Source of the DNA: Alphaproteobacteria bacterium
GTDB taxonomy: Bacteria; Pseudomonadota; Gammaproteobacteria; Burkholderiales; Burkholderiaceae_C
Assembly: GCA_030054175.1 (NCBI GenBank)
Contig: JASGCM010000007.1
Location: 1-64,000, forward strand
Length of the DNA: 64,000 bases
Reading direction: 5' to 3'
Of the stretch, positions 11,221 to 21,398 are shown one piece after another (position 1 is the stretch's first letter; each line of letters begins with the position of its first letter). The position numbers were made by a program, and so were the translations under genes. The notes beneath the pieces were generated by a model. It searched no databases, was not told the DNA's origin, and saw only the letters and a list, made by a program, of their open reading frames with translations.

Positions 11221-11237
11221 GGTTCAGAGTCCAGGCA

Positions 11238-12011
11238 TCAGGCTGCCGTCGCGCTAGCGTGCAGACAAATGGCGGCGGCGGCGGCCACATTCAGAGACTC
11301 TTCCCCGCCCGGCTGGGAGATGCGCACCTGCAAATCGGCCCGGGCCAGCAATTCGGACGCCACTCCTTGCCCCTCGTGACCCAAAACCCAAGCGGCTGGT
11401 GTGGGCAAGGCGCCTTGACGCAGCAATTCGTGCAAAAAAGGCCCCTGATGCGAGCTGGTGACGAGCAAAGGCACGCCCAAATCGGTCAAATCGGCCGGAT
11501 GCAAACCTTCGTGCAGAGCCAAGCTCAGGTGCGCACCCATGCCCGCGCGCAACACTTTGGGCGACCACAAAGCCGCCGTACCCTGCATGGCCAGCACCTG
11601 GGACACGCCCATGGCCGCCGCCGTGCGCAAGATCGAACCGACATTGCCGGCGTCTTGCACCCGATCCAGCACCACCGTAGACACGCCGCATTGGCGCTCA
11701 GCCTTTGGGGACCATGTCAAAGTCAGTCCGATCCGGGCTGGCGACTCCAAGCCGCTGATGGCGGTGAACAGGACATCGGGCAAAAGCACTTGCCGCTGCC
11801 CCAACCGGGTCCAGTCTGAAGGCATTTGCGGCCAAAACGACTCGGCACATACCAGTGTGCGGACTGACCTGCCTTTGCGAGCCACCGCATCAACCAAGTG
11901 CTCACCTTCCAGCCAAACCTCACCCATCTGGCGGTAGGCGTTGTTGTCCTGCGCCAGGCGGCGCAGCCCCTTGAGCCAGGCATTGTCTTTGGATGTGATC
12001 AGCTCCGGCAT
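11238..12011 (-). CDS. TrmH/SpoU-family RNA 2'-O-methyltransferase
   Basis: A SPOUT-class, SAM-dependent ribose methyltransferase acting on rRNA or tRNA. The 257 residues contain an N-terminal substrate-binding region (ITSKDNAWLKGLRRL, then VWLEGEHLVDAV) and a SpoU domain with the three motifs: VVLDRVQDAGNVGSILRTAAAMG, WVLGHEGQGVASELL and ISQPGGEESLNVAAAAAI (about residues 130-250). These place it in the RlmB/TrmH-like group, but the exact target nucleotide cannot be read from sequence. It lies one base after rnhB and closes the long envelope-gene run, with the carA promoter just beyond. Confidence 0.9.
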   Translation of the reverse strand: MPELITSKDNAWLKGLRRLAQDNNAYRQMGEVWLEGEHLVDAVARKGRSVRTLVCAESFWPQMPSDWTRLGQRQVLLPDVLFTAISGLESPARIGLTLTWSPKAERQCGVSTVVLDRVQDAGNVGSILRTAAAMGVSQVLAMQGTAALWSPKVLRAGMGAHLSLALHEGLHPADLTDLGVPLLVTSSHQGPFLHELLRQGALPTPAAWVLGHEGQGVASELLARADLQVRISQPGGEESLNVAAAAAICLHASATAA

Positions 12012-12012
12012 G

Positions 12013-12636
12013 TCAACTCAGAGTCAAAGATTGCGCCACGGGCGCAAAAGAGCGGCGATGCCAGGGCGTCGGTCCGTGCGTACGCAAAGCCTGCATGTGG
12101 TCGGGGGTGCCATATCCCTTGTGACGTGCAAAGCCATAAGACGGATACTGCGCATCGATCTGCTGACACCAGCGGTCACGTTCGACCTTGGCCAAAATCG
12201 AAGCGGCAGAGATCGCAGCCACCTTGGCGTCACCTTGGATGATCGCCTCGGCACGCACATCCAGCACGGGCAATCGATTGCCATCGACCAGGACCTTCAC
12301 CGGCTTGAGGCGCAATCCATCGACCGCCCGACGCATCGCCAGCATGGTGGCTTGCAAAATATTGAGCTCGTCGATCTCTTGCACACTGGCCTGGGCCACG
12401 CTGCAACACAAGGCCTTGGCTCTGATTGCATCGTACAAGACATCGCGTCGCCGGGGTGAGAGTTTTTTCGAATCTGCCAAGCCGTTGATGGGATGCAATT
12501 CATCCAAAATAACCGCTGCCGCAAACACTGGTCCGGCCAGCGGTCCACGTCCAGCCTCATCCACCCCGGCCACCAAGCCGGGGGAGTCCCAATCCAGGGC
12601 AGACTGTTCAGCGCGCAAGAAGGTTTTGGATCGCAT
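12013..12636 (-). CDS. rnhB: ribonuclease HII
   Basis: Cleaves RNA in RNA-DNA hybrids, including single ribonucleotides misinserted in DNA. The 207-residue protein has the RNase HII signatures [16 protein letters not shown] with the Asp-Glu pair, LADSKKLS, and the later [19 protein letters not shown] with catalytic Asp residues. I prefer the ATG at 12636, which has a GAAG eight bases upstream, over an in-frame GTG two codons earlier. It overlaps the end of lpxB by about 29 bp, the usual lpxB-rnhB coupling. Confidence 0.95.
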   Translation of the reverse strand: MRSKTFLRAEQSALDWDSPGLVAGVDEAGRGPLAGPVFAAAVILDELHPINGLADSKKLSPRRRDVLYDAIRAKALCCSVAQASVQEIDELNILQATMLAMRRAVDGLRLKPVKVLVDGNRLPVLDVRAEAIIQGDAKVAAISAASILAKVERDRWCQQIDAQYPSYGFARHKGYGTPDHMQALRTHGPTPWHRRSFAPVAQSLTLS

Positions 12637-13759
12637 CGGCACAACTTCGGGCGGTGTCTCGAATCAGGCTCTGGTGCATGACCTCAAAACGCCGTTGCAA
12701 AGGGATCAAACGTTGAGGTTGCGTCAACCACTGGTTCAACTCGGCGCACAAAGCCTGAGGCGTGGCGCGCTCTTGCAGCAACTCGGGCACCAAAAACTCT
12801 TGGGCCAGTATATTGGGTAATCCGACCCAGGGTTGCAACTGTTTGCGTCGGGTCAACCACCAGCTGATGGGGTGCATGTGGTACGCAATGACCATGGGCC
12901 GCTTGTACAAAGCCGCCTCCAAGGTGGCCGTGCCACTGGCCACCAAGGTCAAATCACAGGCCGCCAGAGCAGCGTGCGATTGTCCCTCTAAAAGTTGCAG
13001 GCCTGGCACCGGTCCGACTTGACGCCATATGGCCTCGACCCGGTTGCGCAAACCCGGCGCGATCGGCAACACCACTTGCAGACCCGGTCGGCGTTGCGCC
13101 AACAGGCGTGCTGCTCGCATGAAGCGGGCTGCCAAATGATCGATCTCACTGGCTCGACTGCCGGGCATCAACGCCAACACCGGGGCATCGAGAGCCAGAC
13201 CCAAAGACTGCCGTGCTGCTGCTTGATCGGGGAACATGGGAATGACCGAGGCCAAGGGATGCCCAACAAAGGTGGCCCCTATGCCATGGCGGTGCAACAG
13301 CTCGGGTTCAAATGGAAACAGGCAGAGCACATGATTGACGCTGCGTTTGAGCTTCGCCACGCGCTCGGCTCGCCAAGCCCAGATGGAAGGACACACGAAC
13401 TGGACTGTCGGCACCCCAGCCACCTTGAGTGCGGCGGCCAAATCCAAATTGAAGTCAGGGGCATCGACGCCGATGAATACCGCAGGAGGGTCTTGCAATA
13501 AACGCAACCGCAACTGGTCTCGGATGCCCACAATCTCGCGGTAGTGCCGCAGAACCTCGGCATACCCTCGCACCGCCAATTTGTGGTGGGGCCACCATGC
13601 CTCAAAGGCTTGCTCGGCCATGCGTGGACCACCGATGCCCACGGCCCGAAGTTGAGGCCAGCGAGCCCGTAAGCCCGAGAGCAACAAAGACGCCAACAAG
13701 TCACCGCTGGCCTCCCCGGCCACCATGGCCAGTCGGGGGGCTGCGCTTGGACTGGCCAT
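12608..13759 (-). CDS. lpxB: lipid-A-disaccharide synthase
   Basis: Joins UDP-2,3-diacylglucosamine to lipid X to form the lipid A disaccharide at the inner face of the cytoplasmic membrane. The 383 residues show the LpxB pattern: [11 protein letters not shown] near residue 12, [14 protein letters not shown] around 95, PSIWAWR, a glycosyltransferase-B fold with [10 protein letters not shown], and [10 protein letters not shown] near 280. Length is typical. It starts three bases after lpxA, in the conserved lpxD-fabZ-lpxA-lpxB order. Confidence 0.97.
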   Translation of the reverse strand: MASPSAAPRLAMVAGEASGDLLASLLLSGLRARWPQLRAVGIGGPRMAEQAFEAWWPHHKLAVRGYAEVLRHYREIVGIRDQLRLRLLQDPPAVFIGVDAPDFNLDLAAALKVAGVPTVQFVCPSIWAWRAERVAKLKRSVNHVLCLFPFEPELLHRHGIGATFVGHPLASVIPMFPDQAAARQSLGLALDAPVLALMPGSRASEIDHLAARFMRAARLLAQRRPGLQVVLPIAPGLRNRVEAIWRQVGPVPGLQLLEGQSHAALAACDLTLVASGTATLEAALYKRPMVIAYHMHPISWWLTRRKQLQPWVGLPNILAQEFLVPELLQERATPQALCAELNQWLTQPQRLIPLQRRFEVMHQSLIRDTARSCADAIQNLLAR

Positions 13760-13762
13760 GGC

Positions 13763-14557
13763 TCAGCGAACGATCCCGCGTTGCGGGTCGACAGTGCGCA
13801 AGAATTCACCCATCAGTTGCACCACATCGTGCACCTGGGGTTCCCGGACCGCCAGTTGGGCGATGGCAGCGCTGGACTGTGCCAGCGTCAGGCCGTCACG
13901 ATAAAGCAATTTGTGCATGGTCTTGACCGCGCGAACCGACTCGGGACTGAAGCCGCGTCGGCGCAAGCCTTCAAAATTCATCGATCGGGCCTGCGCTGGT
14001 TGCCCCTGACACATGGCAAAAGGTGGCAAGTCGGCGAACAGGAGCGAGTTCATGGCCGTGAAACTGTGCGCCCCGAGACGGCAAAACTGATGCACCACCG
14101 TGAAGCCGCCCAATATCACCCAATCGCCCACATGGACATGCCCGGCCAATTGACTGCTGTTGGCAAAAATCGTGTGATTGCCAACCCGGCAATCGTGAGC
14201 CAAATGCACATAAGCCATGATCCAGTTGTCGTTGCCAATCTGGGTCACGCCCTCGTCTTGTGCGGTGCCGATATTGAAGGTACAAAACTCGCGGATGGTG
14301 TTGCGGTCGCCTATGCGCAATTCGCAGGGCTCACCTGCGTATTTTTTATCTTGCGGCACGGCCCCCAGAGAATTGAACTGGAAAATCTGGTTGTTCTCGC
14401 CTATGGTGGTTCGACCCTCAATCACGCAATGCGCTCCGATGCGCGTGCCCGCCCCTACCCGCACCTGCGGGCCGATCACGGTATAGGGTCCGACCTCGAC
14501 GCTTGGGTCAAGCTCGGCTTGCGGATCGATGATGGCCGTCGGATGTATGCGGCTCAT
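13763..14557 (-). CDS. lpxA: acyl-ACP:UDP-GlcNAc O-acyltransferase
   Basis: First enzyme of lipid A synthesis; transfers a 3-hydroxyacyl chain to UDP-GlcNAc. The 264-residue protein has an N-terminal left-handed beta helix of hexapeptide repeats ([20 protein letters not shown] and on) and the catalytic-region sequence [13 protein letters not shown] with the key His. A helical C-terminal ACP-binding part follows. The start is the ATG at 14557 because AAGGA stands six bases upstream; an earlier in-frame start would overlap fabZ. The gap to fabZ is 10 bp. Confidence 0.97.
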   Translation of the reverse strand: MSRIHPTAIIDPQAELDPSVEVGPYTVIGPQVRVGAGTRIGAHCVIEGRTTIGENNQIFQFNSLGAVPQDKKYAGEPCELRIGDRNTIREFCTFNIGTAQDEGVTQIGNDNWIMAYVHLAHDCRVGNHTIFANSSQLAGHVHVGDWVILGGFTVVHQFCRLGAHSFTAMNSLLFADLPPFAMCQGQPAQARSMNFEGLRRRGFSPESVRAVKTMHKLLYRDGLTLAQSSAAIAQLAVREPQVHDVVQLMGEFLRTVDPQRGIVR

Positions 14558-14567
14558 GGCGCATCCT

Positions 14568-15011
14568 TCAGGCAATGGTGCGCATGGTGCACATCAACTC
14601 GGCCTCGGTCGCCACCTCGTTACCCACCCAAGCCTTGGCGCTGAATTTGAAGATGCTGGCCTTCATGCGATCCAGTCTCACATCCAACACCAACTGATCG
14701 CCCGGCTCGACCGGACGCTTGAAGCGGGCGCCATCGATGCCGGCGAAGTAATACACACTCTTTTCGTCCGGCTTCACCCCCAACGTGTCAAAAGCCAGCA
14801 AGGCCGCGGCCTGTGCCAACGCCTCCAGCATCAAGACCCCAGGCATCACAGGGCGGTGGGGAAAATGGCCGTTGAAAAACGGTTCATTGATCGAGACATT
14901 TTTCAGCGCCTTGATGCGTTTGCCCTTTTCGATTTCAATCACACGATCAACCAACAAAATGGGATAACGGTGAGGCAACTGCTTGAGAATCTGATGGATG
15001 TCCATGATCAT
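14568..15011 (-). CDS. fabZ: 3-hydroxyacyl-[ACP] dehydratase FabZ
   Basis: Dehydrates 3-hydroxyacyl-ACP in fatty acid elongation and competes with LpxA for the C14 substrate. The 147-residue hotdog-fold protein has [13 protein letters not shown] and the active-site stretch [18 protein letters not shown] with catalytic His, followed by the conserved Glu in LMLEALAQ. The ATG at 15011 overlaps the lpxD stop as ATGA, indicating coupling; another ATG six bases on is possible. Confidence 0.97.
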   Translation of the reverse strand: MIMDIHQILKQLPHRYPILLVDRVIEIEKGKRIKALKNVSINEPFFNGHFPHRPVMPGVLMLEALAQAAALLAFDTLGVKPDEKSVYYFAGIDGARFKRPVEPGDQLVLDVRLDRMKASIFKFSAKAWVGNEVATEAELMCTMRTIA

Positions 15012-16000
15012 GATGGGTTCTTTGAAGTGTGTGTGTGTTCCAGCGCCTTGATGCGCTCCCGGAGGCGGTGCAATTGACGCAGAGTGGCGGCGTTTTTTTC
15101 CCAAGAGGCATTGTCATCGATGGGAAAAACACCGCTGTATTGTCCGGGTTGATGGATCGAGCACATCACCACCGAAGCGGCAGAAATGTGCACACCGTCA
15201 GCCAAGTTCAAGTGCCCCAGTACCACGGCGCCACCGCCCACAGTGCAACCGCGCCCAATGTGGGCACTGCCCGCCACTCCAGCGCAACCGGCCAAGGCAC
15301 TGTGCGCCCCGATGTGCACGTTGTGACCAACCTGAACCAAATTATCGATTTTGACGCCGTCTTCAATCACAGTGTCATCCAGCGCGCCCCGGTCCACGCA
15401 ACTGTTGGCGCCAATCTCGACATCGTTGCCCAAGCGCACTGCCCCCAACTGCTCGATCTTGACCCACTGGCCTTGATGAGGGGCAAAACCAAAACCATCG
15501 GCTCCAATCGACACACCGGCGTGCAAGATGCAGCGAGCCCCGATGCGGCAGTTTTCTCCCACCGTCACATGCGACTTCAGCCACGTCTGAGGGCCCACTT
15601 GCGCACCGCGCTCGATCACGCAAAAAGGCCCAATTCGGGCACTGGCGTCGACCACCGCTTCGGGATGCACAAAGGCCGTGGGGTGGCGCAAGGCTTCTGC
15701 CCTCAGCGACTGCTCTCGCGCCCGCCACATCTGAGTGAGGCGGGCGAAATACAGGTAGGGGTCAGGCGTTTCAATGCGAGCCGACAGAGTCTGCCGCAGC
15801 TCGAGTGGCACACTCGGCGACAAAACCACGCAAGCCGCTCGTGTTTGACTCAACTGACTCTGGTAGCGGGCATTGCTGAGAAAACTGAGATCGTCTGACG
15901 TAGCCGATTGCAGGGTGGCCAAGCGCGACACCGGATGGTGCCCAGGGCCATACAACTCGCCCCCCAGGGCAGCCACAATGTCGGCCAGAGTCAGCGACAC
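15008..16000 (-). CDS. lpxD: UDP-3-O-(3-hydroxyacyl)glucosamine N-acyltransferase
   Basis: Third acylation step of lipid A synthesis. The 330 residues comprise an N-terminal uridine-binding domain ([17 protein letters not shown] to about 100), a left-handed beta helix of hexapeptide repeats (about 105-290) containing the catalytic-region [20 protein letters not shown], and a C-terminal helix. Translation begins at a GTG (16000) six bases after the ompH stop; no better ATG is in frame. Fourth gene in the bamA-ompH-lpxD-fabZ string. Confidence 0.96.
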   Translation of the reverse strand: MSLTLADIVAALGGELYGPGHHPVSRLATLQSATSDDLSFLSNARYQSQLSQTRAACVVLSPSVPLELRQTLSARIETPDPYLYFARLTQMWRAREQSLRAEALRHPTAFVHPEAVVDASARIGPFCVIERGAQVGPQTWLKSHVTVGENCRIGARCILHAGVSIGADGFGFAPHQGQWVKIEQLGAVRLGNDVEIGANSCVDRGALDDTVIEDGVKIDNLVQVGHNVHIGAHSALAGCAGVAGSAHIGRGCTVGGGAVVLGHLNLADGVHISAASVVMCSIHQPGQYSGVFPIDDNASWEKNAATLRQLHRLRERIKALEHTHTSKNPS

Positions 16001-16006
16001 ATTCGT

Positions 16007-16513
16007 TTACTTGCTGGTATTGATGGCCCGAATCACCTTTTCGGTGATGTCATGCTTCGGGTTGATGTAGACCGCTTCTTGCAGAATCAGGTCGTACTTT
16101 TCGGCTTCGGCCACTTGACGAACCACCTTGTTGGCCCGCTCCAGCACCTGCTGCAACTCTTCGTTCTTGCGCGCATTCAAGTCTTCCTGAAACTCGCGGC
16201 GCTTGCGCTGAAAGTCGCGGTCTTGCTCAGCCAAAGTACGCTGACGCTGGTTGCGCTGGGCTTCAGACAATGTCGGCGCATCACGCTCGAGCTTGTCAGA
16301 CGCGTTTTTCAGGTTGTTGCCCAAGTCAACCAATTCTTTTTCGCGCTTGGCGAATTCTTGTTCCAGTTTGTTCTGGGCCTGCTTGGCCGTGTTGGCTTCG
16401 CGGAAAATGCGGTCGGTATTGACAAAACCCACCCGGAATTCCTGGGCGCACGCGATGCCGGTCAGCCCAGCGCTGAGCAGGGTGGCAAAAAGAAGACGAG
16501 AGTATGCGTTCAT
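16007..16513 (-). CDS. skp: OmpH/Skp-family periplasmic chaperone
   Basis: Holds unfolded outer membrane proteins on their way to the BAM complex. The 168-residue precursor has a signal peptide (about 1-23, ending GIACA before QEFRVGFVNTDRIF) and then a long charged coiled-coil region rich in Lys, Glu and Gln, the two tentacle helices of Skp. The ATG at 16513 shares its first base with the bamA stop (TGATG), so the two are coupled. Confidence 0.93.
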   Translation of the reverse strand: MNAYSRLLFATLLSAGLTGIACAQEFRVGFVNTDRIFREANTAKQAQNKLEQEFAKREKELVDLGNNLKNASDKLERDAPTLSEAQRNQRQRTLAEQDRDFQRKRREFQEDLNARKNEELQQVLERANKVVRQVAEAEKYDLILQEAVYINPKHDITEKVIRAINTSK

Positions 16514-18819
16514 CAAAATACATTGCCGATCTGGAATTGAAGTCTGTTAATTCTATCGCCGGATTGTTTGTTGATTGGGTTGGCAATGGCCAGTCTCAGC
16601 GGACCCATCGGCGACTGCCAGTTGATGCCGGCACCGTAGGACGAGCGCAAATCGTTGATCCGGATGGGTTCGTCATGGCCAAAGACGTTGCCAGCATCAA
16701 CAAACCCATACAAGCGCAGCGATTTGTCATTTCCAGCACCGGGGAACGGGGCGAAGAATTCAGTATTCAGCACCAGTTTCTTCGGTCCGCCGACCACGAA
16801 ACCGGTGACATCCCGCGGCCCCAGAGACCCCTGTGCGAAGCCACGCACTGACCCCAGACCGCCCACATAGAAGTTCTTGAACACCGGATAACCGTGACCG
16901 CCCACCCCCTGACCGATGCCCACATCGGCATTGAAAGACAAAGAGTACTGCTTGCTCAAGGGAATGAAATGCTGATAACCAGCCCCGTACCGCAGGTACT
17001 GCACGTCCCCGGTGAAAGCCATCTCGGAATAGGCCCGCGCCACCACGCCGCGCGTCGGAGCAATCACACTGTCGCGGGTGTCACGCACCCACCCGGCCGA
17101 AACCGGGAAAGCCACTGCCGGACACCCCACTCGCAAGCAATAGGTCAGATAGGCGTTTGGCGTATTGGTTCCCAATTCGACCTGTGTGCGCTCAATGGCC
17201 ACGCCGACAATGAAGCGATCGACTTCACTCATGGGAATACCAAAACGCATACCAAAGTTGTCGGTGGTCAGGCGGTAATTGCCCAACTGCTCGATATAAG
17301 GCTTGTTGGCACGGTGAGAGTACTCAAAGGTGCGACTGACCCCGTCTTCGGTGTAATAAGGGTCAGTGGTGCTGATGCTGAAAAATTTGTTGAACTTGCT
17401 GGTGCTGACCTGCAAGCCCAGAAAGTTACCCGTACCCAAAATATTGTCTTGTGATATCGAGAAGGTCAGGAACAATTTCTCGAAAGATGAATAACCCGCG
17501 CCCAGTTGCAAGGCGCCAGTGGGTTTTTCGACCACATTGATCTGTAAATCCACCTGATCAGGCGCACCGGGCACTTCGAGGGTATCGATGTTGACTTCTT
17601 TCAGGTAACCCAAACGCTCGATCCGATCTTTGGATAGTCGAATTTTGTCGCCGTCGTACCAAGACGACTCCAGTTGGCGCACTTCGCGCCGAATGATCTC
17701 GTCCCGGGTGCGACTGTTGCCTGCAATATTGATGCGACGCACATAGGCCCGACGTGAAGGATCGGCGCGCAACACCAATTTGACCCGGTTGGTTTGCCGG
17801 TCGACCTCAGGCACCGATTCCACACGAGCGAAGGCATGACCAAAATTGCCGAAGTACTCTGAGAAAGCCTTGGTGGTCTCGGTCACCTGATTGATGTTGT
17901 AAGGTTTACCGATCTCGATGCGGACAAATGACTTGAACTCTTCATCGCGACCCAGGTAATAGCCTTCCAGTTTCACCTCGTCGACCACGTAGCGGTCGCC
18001 CTCATGGATGTTCACGGTCAAGTCCATGCTGAGTCGGTCAGGCGAAATCGAGACCTGTGTCGAGTCGATGCGAAACTCCAGGAAACCGCGCGCCAGATAA
18101 TACGAACGGATCGACTCCAAATCGGCGTTGAATTTGCTTCTTGAATAGCGATCTGACTTGGTGTACCAACTCATCCAATTCCCGCTGTTCAAGTCCATCT
18201 GGTCGCGCAAGGTCGACTCGGAGATTTGTCTGGCGCCGATGAAACGAATCTCTTTGATTCGGGCGACATCACCCTCGATCACGTTGAAGCTCAAATTGAC
18301 CCGATTGCGCTCAAGCGGGGTGATGGTGGTAACCACCTCGGCAGCATACAAACTGAGGTTGATGTACTGTCTTTTGAGCTCTTGTTCTGCTTTGTCGGTC
18401 AATGCCTTGTCAAAAGGACGTCCCTCAGTCAATCCAATGTCGCGCAAGGCCTTGCGCAACACTTCTTTGTCGAATTCCTTGGTGCCAATCAGATCGAGTG
18501 TGGAGATGATCGGGCGTTCCTCGACCACCACCACCACCACATCACCCTGAGTTTCGATGCGCACGTTGTTGAACAAACCCAAACCAAACAGCGAACGGAT
18601 CGCATCGGCCCCACGTTCATCGGAGTACACATCGCCGACCCGAAATGGCAAGGTCGCGAACACTGTGCCGGGCTCGACCCGTTGCAAGCCCTCAACCCGA
18701 ATGTCGCGCACGCTGAAGGGATCTGCCGCCCAGACCAGTTGGACCGACAAAACTGAGATCGCCAACGCACGACCCATTTGATGAAAGAGCGACGACAAAA
18801 AGGATTTCATTGAATTCAT
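16513..18819 (-). CDS. bamA: outer membrane protein assembly factor BamA
   Basis: Central Omp85 protein that inserts beta-barrel proteins in the outer membrane. The 768-residue precursor has a signal peptide (about 1-30, ending near LVWAADPF), five POTRA domains (about 30-430; the first begins FSVRDIRVEGLQRVEPGTV) and a C-terminal 16-strand barrel with the lid-lock motif VRGFAQGSLGP near 670. It ends in the barrel signature LQFQIGNVF with terminal Phe. I use the ATG at 18819, eight bases after the rseP stop; the ATG at 18810 is equally possible. Confidence 0.97.
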   Translation of the reverse strand: MNSMKSFLSSLFHQMGRALAISVLSVQLVWAADPFSVRDIRVEGLQRVEPGTVFATLPFRVGDVYSDERGADAIRSLFGLGLFNNVRIETQGDVVVVVVEERPIISTLDLIGTKEFDKEVLRKALRDIGLTEGRPFDKALTDKAEQELKRQYINLSLYAAEVVTTITPLERNRVNLSFNVIEGDVARIKEIRFIGARQISESTLRDQMDLNSGNWMSWYTKSDRYSRSKFNADLESIRSYYLARGFLEFRIDSTQVSISPDRLSMDLTVNIHEGDRYVVDEVKLEGYYLGRDEEFKSFVRIEIGKPYNINQVTETTKAFSEYFGNFGHAFARVESVPEVDRQTNRVKLVLRADPSRRAYVRRINIAGNSRTRDEIIRREVRQLESSWYDGDKIRLSKDRIERLGYLKEVNIDTLEVPGAPDQVDLQINVVEKPTGALQLGAGYSSFEKLFLTFSISQDNILGTGNFLGLQVSTSKFNKFFSISTTDPYYTEDGVSRTFEYSHRANKPYIEQLGNYRLTTDNFGMRFGIPMSEVDRFIVGVAIERTQVELGTNTPNAYLTYCLRVGCPAVAFPVSAGWVRDTRDSVIAPTRGVVARAYSEMAFTGDVQYLRYGAGYQHFIPLSKQYSLSFNADVGIGQGVGGHGYPVFKNFYVGGLGSVRGFAQGSLGPRDVTGFVVGGPKKLVLNTEFFAPFPGAGNDKSLRLYGFVDAGNVFGHDEPIRINDLRSSYGAGINWQSPMGPLRLAIANPINKQSGDRINRLQFQIGNVF

Positions 18820-18827
18820 TCGTACCA

Positions 18828-20204
18828 CTAACCTGCCGACCACCAGCGCAGCAGATCGTTGAGCAAGGCCAGCGCCATCAACATCAGAATCAGCACCAAA
18901 CCCAAGCGTTGCCAAACGGCCATCGCCCTGGCCGACATCGGCCGCCGTGCGATCATTTCGTAAAGATAACACAACAGATGCCCCCCATCGAGCATGGGGA
19001 TGGGTAACAAATTCAACACCCCCAAGCTTAAACTGACCCAGATCAGATACATCAAGTAGGCCGAACTGCCCTGCTGGGCTGATTCACCGGCCTGCTCGGC
19101 CATGCTGATGGGGCCACTGAGGTGGCTTAACGGGGCCTCACCCACCAGCATGCGCCCCATCACCCCCAGCATGGTCTGAGTCATCTCGGCCAAACGGGAC
19201 GCGGCACGGGCTACTGCGGTGATCGCATCATGGCTGACCCAAACTTGGGCAGGCTCCCCACCCACCAAGGCATCAATGCGGCCCACGGCCCGACCGGTTT
19301 GCTCATGCAAGCGCGGCTCAATCTCCAACTCTTGTACCGATCCAGCCCGCTCAAAACGCCAGACTTGCGCCATGGGCTGGGACTGCGCATCCAGCGAATC
19401 ACGCACCAGTTGGCGCAATTGGGTCGCATCGCGAACGGAGACCGTACCAATTTGCAAGATCCGATCCCCAGCCAGCAAGCCCTCTCGCTCGGCCTGTCCG
19501 CCGGGGATCAAGCGGGCCAACACCGGAGCAGACCAAGGCCCTTGCAATCCCAGTTCGCGCCACCCCTCGGGTTCAGATAACTCGGACTTCATCTGCGACC
19601 AGTCCAGTGCCAGTTCGCGCTCCCTGCCGGTTGTGGAACGGACCTGCAAAGTCATGGACAAGTCCTGCGCACCGGCGCGAGCCAAGTGCCAGCGCAATTC
19701 CTCAAAGCTTTGAACATCACTGTGCTCGCCGTCGACCACAACGGCATGCACCTCGTCACCGGAATGCAGACCGGCCCGATCCAGCAAACTGCCTGCCACC
19801 GGCGCCGAGACCACCGCTTTCCATTGCATTTGCCCCCACCAGCCCAGGCCCGCCAACAAGACCCAAGCCAAAAGCAGATTGGCCACCGGCCCAGCCGCAA
19901 CGATCAAGGCGCGCCGACCCAGCGATTGACGATTGAAAGCCTGAGCGCGCAAAGGCTCTGGAACCGACTCGACCGTTTCATCGAGCATCCGCACGTAGCC
20001 CCCCAAAGGCAAGGCGCTGATGACAAATTCGGTGTCTTGACCAGGCCTGGGACGGCGCGGTCGCCAGCGCCAGATCACCGGTCCGAAACCGATCGAAAAG
20101 CGTTCAACCCGCACGCCACAGGCCACCGCCATCCGATAGTGGCCGTACTCATGCGCCGCCACCAACACGGTGATCGCCAACAAAAAGAAAAACAGGCTGG
20201 ACAT
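18828..20204 (-). CDS. rseP: site-2 intramembrane zinc protease RseP
   Basis: Cleaves the anti-sigma factor RseA in the envelope stress pathway and clears signal peptides. The 458-residue protein has the HEYGH zinc motif at 18-22 in the first membrane helix and two PDZ-like regions in the periplasmic part (about 125-330; LIPGGQAEREGLLAGDRIL is the clear one). The third metal ligand lies in NLLPIPMLDGGHLL in the last third, with membrane helices around both. It sits between dxr and bamA as in most proteobacteria. Confidence 0.96.
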   Translation of the reverse strand: MSSLFFFLLAITVLVAAHEYGHYRMAVACGVRVERFSIGFGPVIWRWRPRRPRPGQDTEFVISALPLGGYVRMLDETVESVPEPLRAQAFNRQSLGRRALIVAAGPVANLLLAWVLLAGLGWWGQMQWKAVVSAPVAGSLLDRAGLHSGDEVHAVVVDGEHSDVQSFEELRWHLARAGAQDLSMTLQVRSTTGRERELALDWSQMKSELSEPEGWRELGLQGPWSAPVLARLIPGGQAEREGLLAGDRILQIGTVSVRDATQLRQLVRDSLDAQSQPMAQVWRFERAGSVQELEIEPRLHEQTGRAVGRIDALVGGEPAQVWVSHDAITAVARAASRLAEMTQTMLGVMGRMLVGEAPLSHLSGPISMAEQAGESAQQGSSAYLMYLIWVSLSLGVLNLLPIPMLDGGHLLCYLYEMIARRPMSARAMAVWQRLGLVLILMLMALALLNDLLRWWSAG

Positions 20205-20207
20205 GCG

Positions 20208-21398
20208 TCAGCCCGCGCCCAGACGTCGCACCGCATCGCGCGCCGACCGGCGGGCCCGATCATCCAAATCCAATAGATCGGCCAAATGAGCCGGCGGGGA
20301 CCATTTGAGCAGGTCCAAAGTCTCGCGATTGACCCGATGAATTTGGTCAAACCGAATCTGCTCTTGCAAAAAGGCCTCAACGGCCACCTCGTTGACGGCA
20401 TTGAGCACCGCCGTCGAACCCGAAATGCCACGCAGAGCCTCCCAGGCCAGTTTCAAACCTGGGTACCTGAGTTGATGGTCGGCAGACTCAAACGACTCGA
20501 AGCTGAAGTCCCCCATCGCGCTGAAATCCAGCCTGGCCGCACCCGACTCAATTCGGTCGGGCCAACTCAGGCCATAGGCGATGGGCACCTTCATGTCGGG
20601 CGTGCCCAACTGGGCCACCACCGAACCGTCGCGATATTGAACCATCGAGTGAATCACGCTTTGCGGGTGGATCACCACCTCGATGTGATCGACGGCAATA
20701 CCAAACAAATAATGCGCTTCGATCACCTCCAGGGCCTTGTTCATCATCGTGGCTGAATCGACTGAAATTTTCCGACCCATCACCCAATTGGGGTGGGCAC
20801 AGGCTTGCGCCGGGGTCACCGACTGCAAAGCTTGGGGGGGCAAGGTTCGAAAAGGGCCACCCGATGCGGTCAAAATGATTTTCTCGACCCGATCAGACCA
20901 GGTATCTCGGTCGGGGGGCAAGGATTGAAACACCGCTGAATGCTCGCTGTCGATGGGCAGCAACTCGGCACCGCCTTGGCGCACGGCATCCAGAAACAAC
21001 TGCCCCCCCACCACCAAAGCTTCCTTGTTGGCCAGCAGCAGCCGCTTGCCCGTTCGGGCTGCGGCCAAACACGGTGACAAACCGACCGCGCCCACAATGG
21101 CTGCCATCACCGCGTCCACCTCGGGGGCGCTGGCCACCTCATCCAAGGCGGGCAAACCATCCAGCACCTCGATGTCATTCAGCGCGTGTTCACGCAGGCG
21201 CAAGCGCAGTTCTTGCGCCGCCTGTGGCTGGGTCATCACCACCCGTCGGGGCCTGAATTGCAGGCACTGTGTCAGCATCAAATCGACTTGCTTTGCGGCG
21301 GTCAGTGCCCAGACTTTGAATCGCTCAGGATGGCGCGCCACCACCTCCAGCGTGCTGGTGCCGATAGAACCGGTTGAACCCAAAATCGTCAGATTCAT
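20208..21398 (-). CDS. dxr: 1-deoxy-D-xylulose-5-phosphate reductoisomerase
   Basis: Second step of the MEP isoprenoid pathway, NADPH-dependent; fosmidomycin target. The 396 residues have the NADPH motif GSTGSIG at 7-13, LLANKEALVVGG near 125, the metal-binding PIDSEHSA, and SASGGPFR. The ATG at 21398 overlaps the cdsA stop as ATGA; an upstream in-frame start would extend into cdsA and is less likely. Other MEP genes in the window are ispD and ispF. Confidence 0.97.
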   Translation of the reverse strand: MNLTILGSTGSIGTSTLEVVARHPERFKVWALTAAKQVDLMLTQCLQFRPRRVVMTQPQAAQELRLRLREHALNDIEVLDGLPALDEVASAPEVDAVMAAIVGAVGLSPCLAAARTGKRLLLANKEALVVGGQLFLDAVRQGGAELLPIDSEHSAVFQSLPPDRDTWSDRVEKIILTASGGPFRTLPPQALQSVTPAQACAHPNWVMGRKISVDSATMMNKALEVIEAHYLFGIAVDHIEVVIHPQSVIHSMVQYRDGSVVAQLGTPDMKVPIAYGLSWPDRIESGAARLDFSAMGDFSFESFESADHQLRYPGLKLAWEALRGISGSTAVLNAVNEVAVEAFLQEQIRFDQIHRVNRETLDLLKWSPPAHLADLLDLDDRARRSARDAVRRLGAG

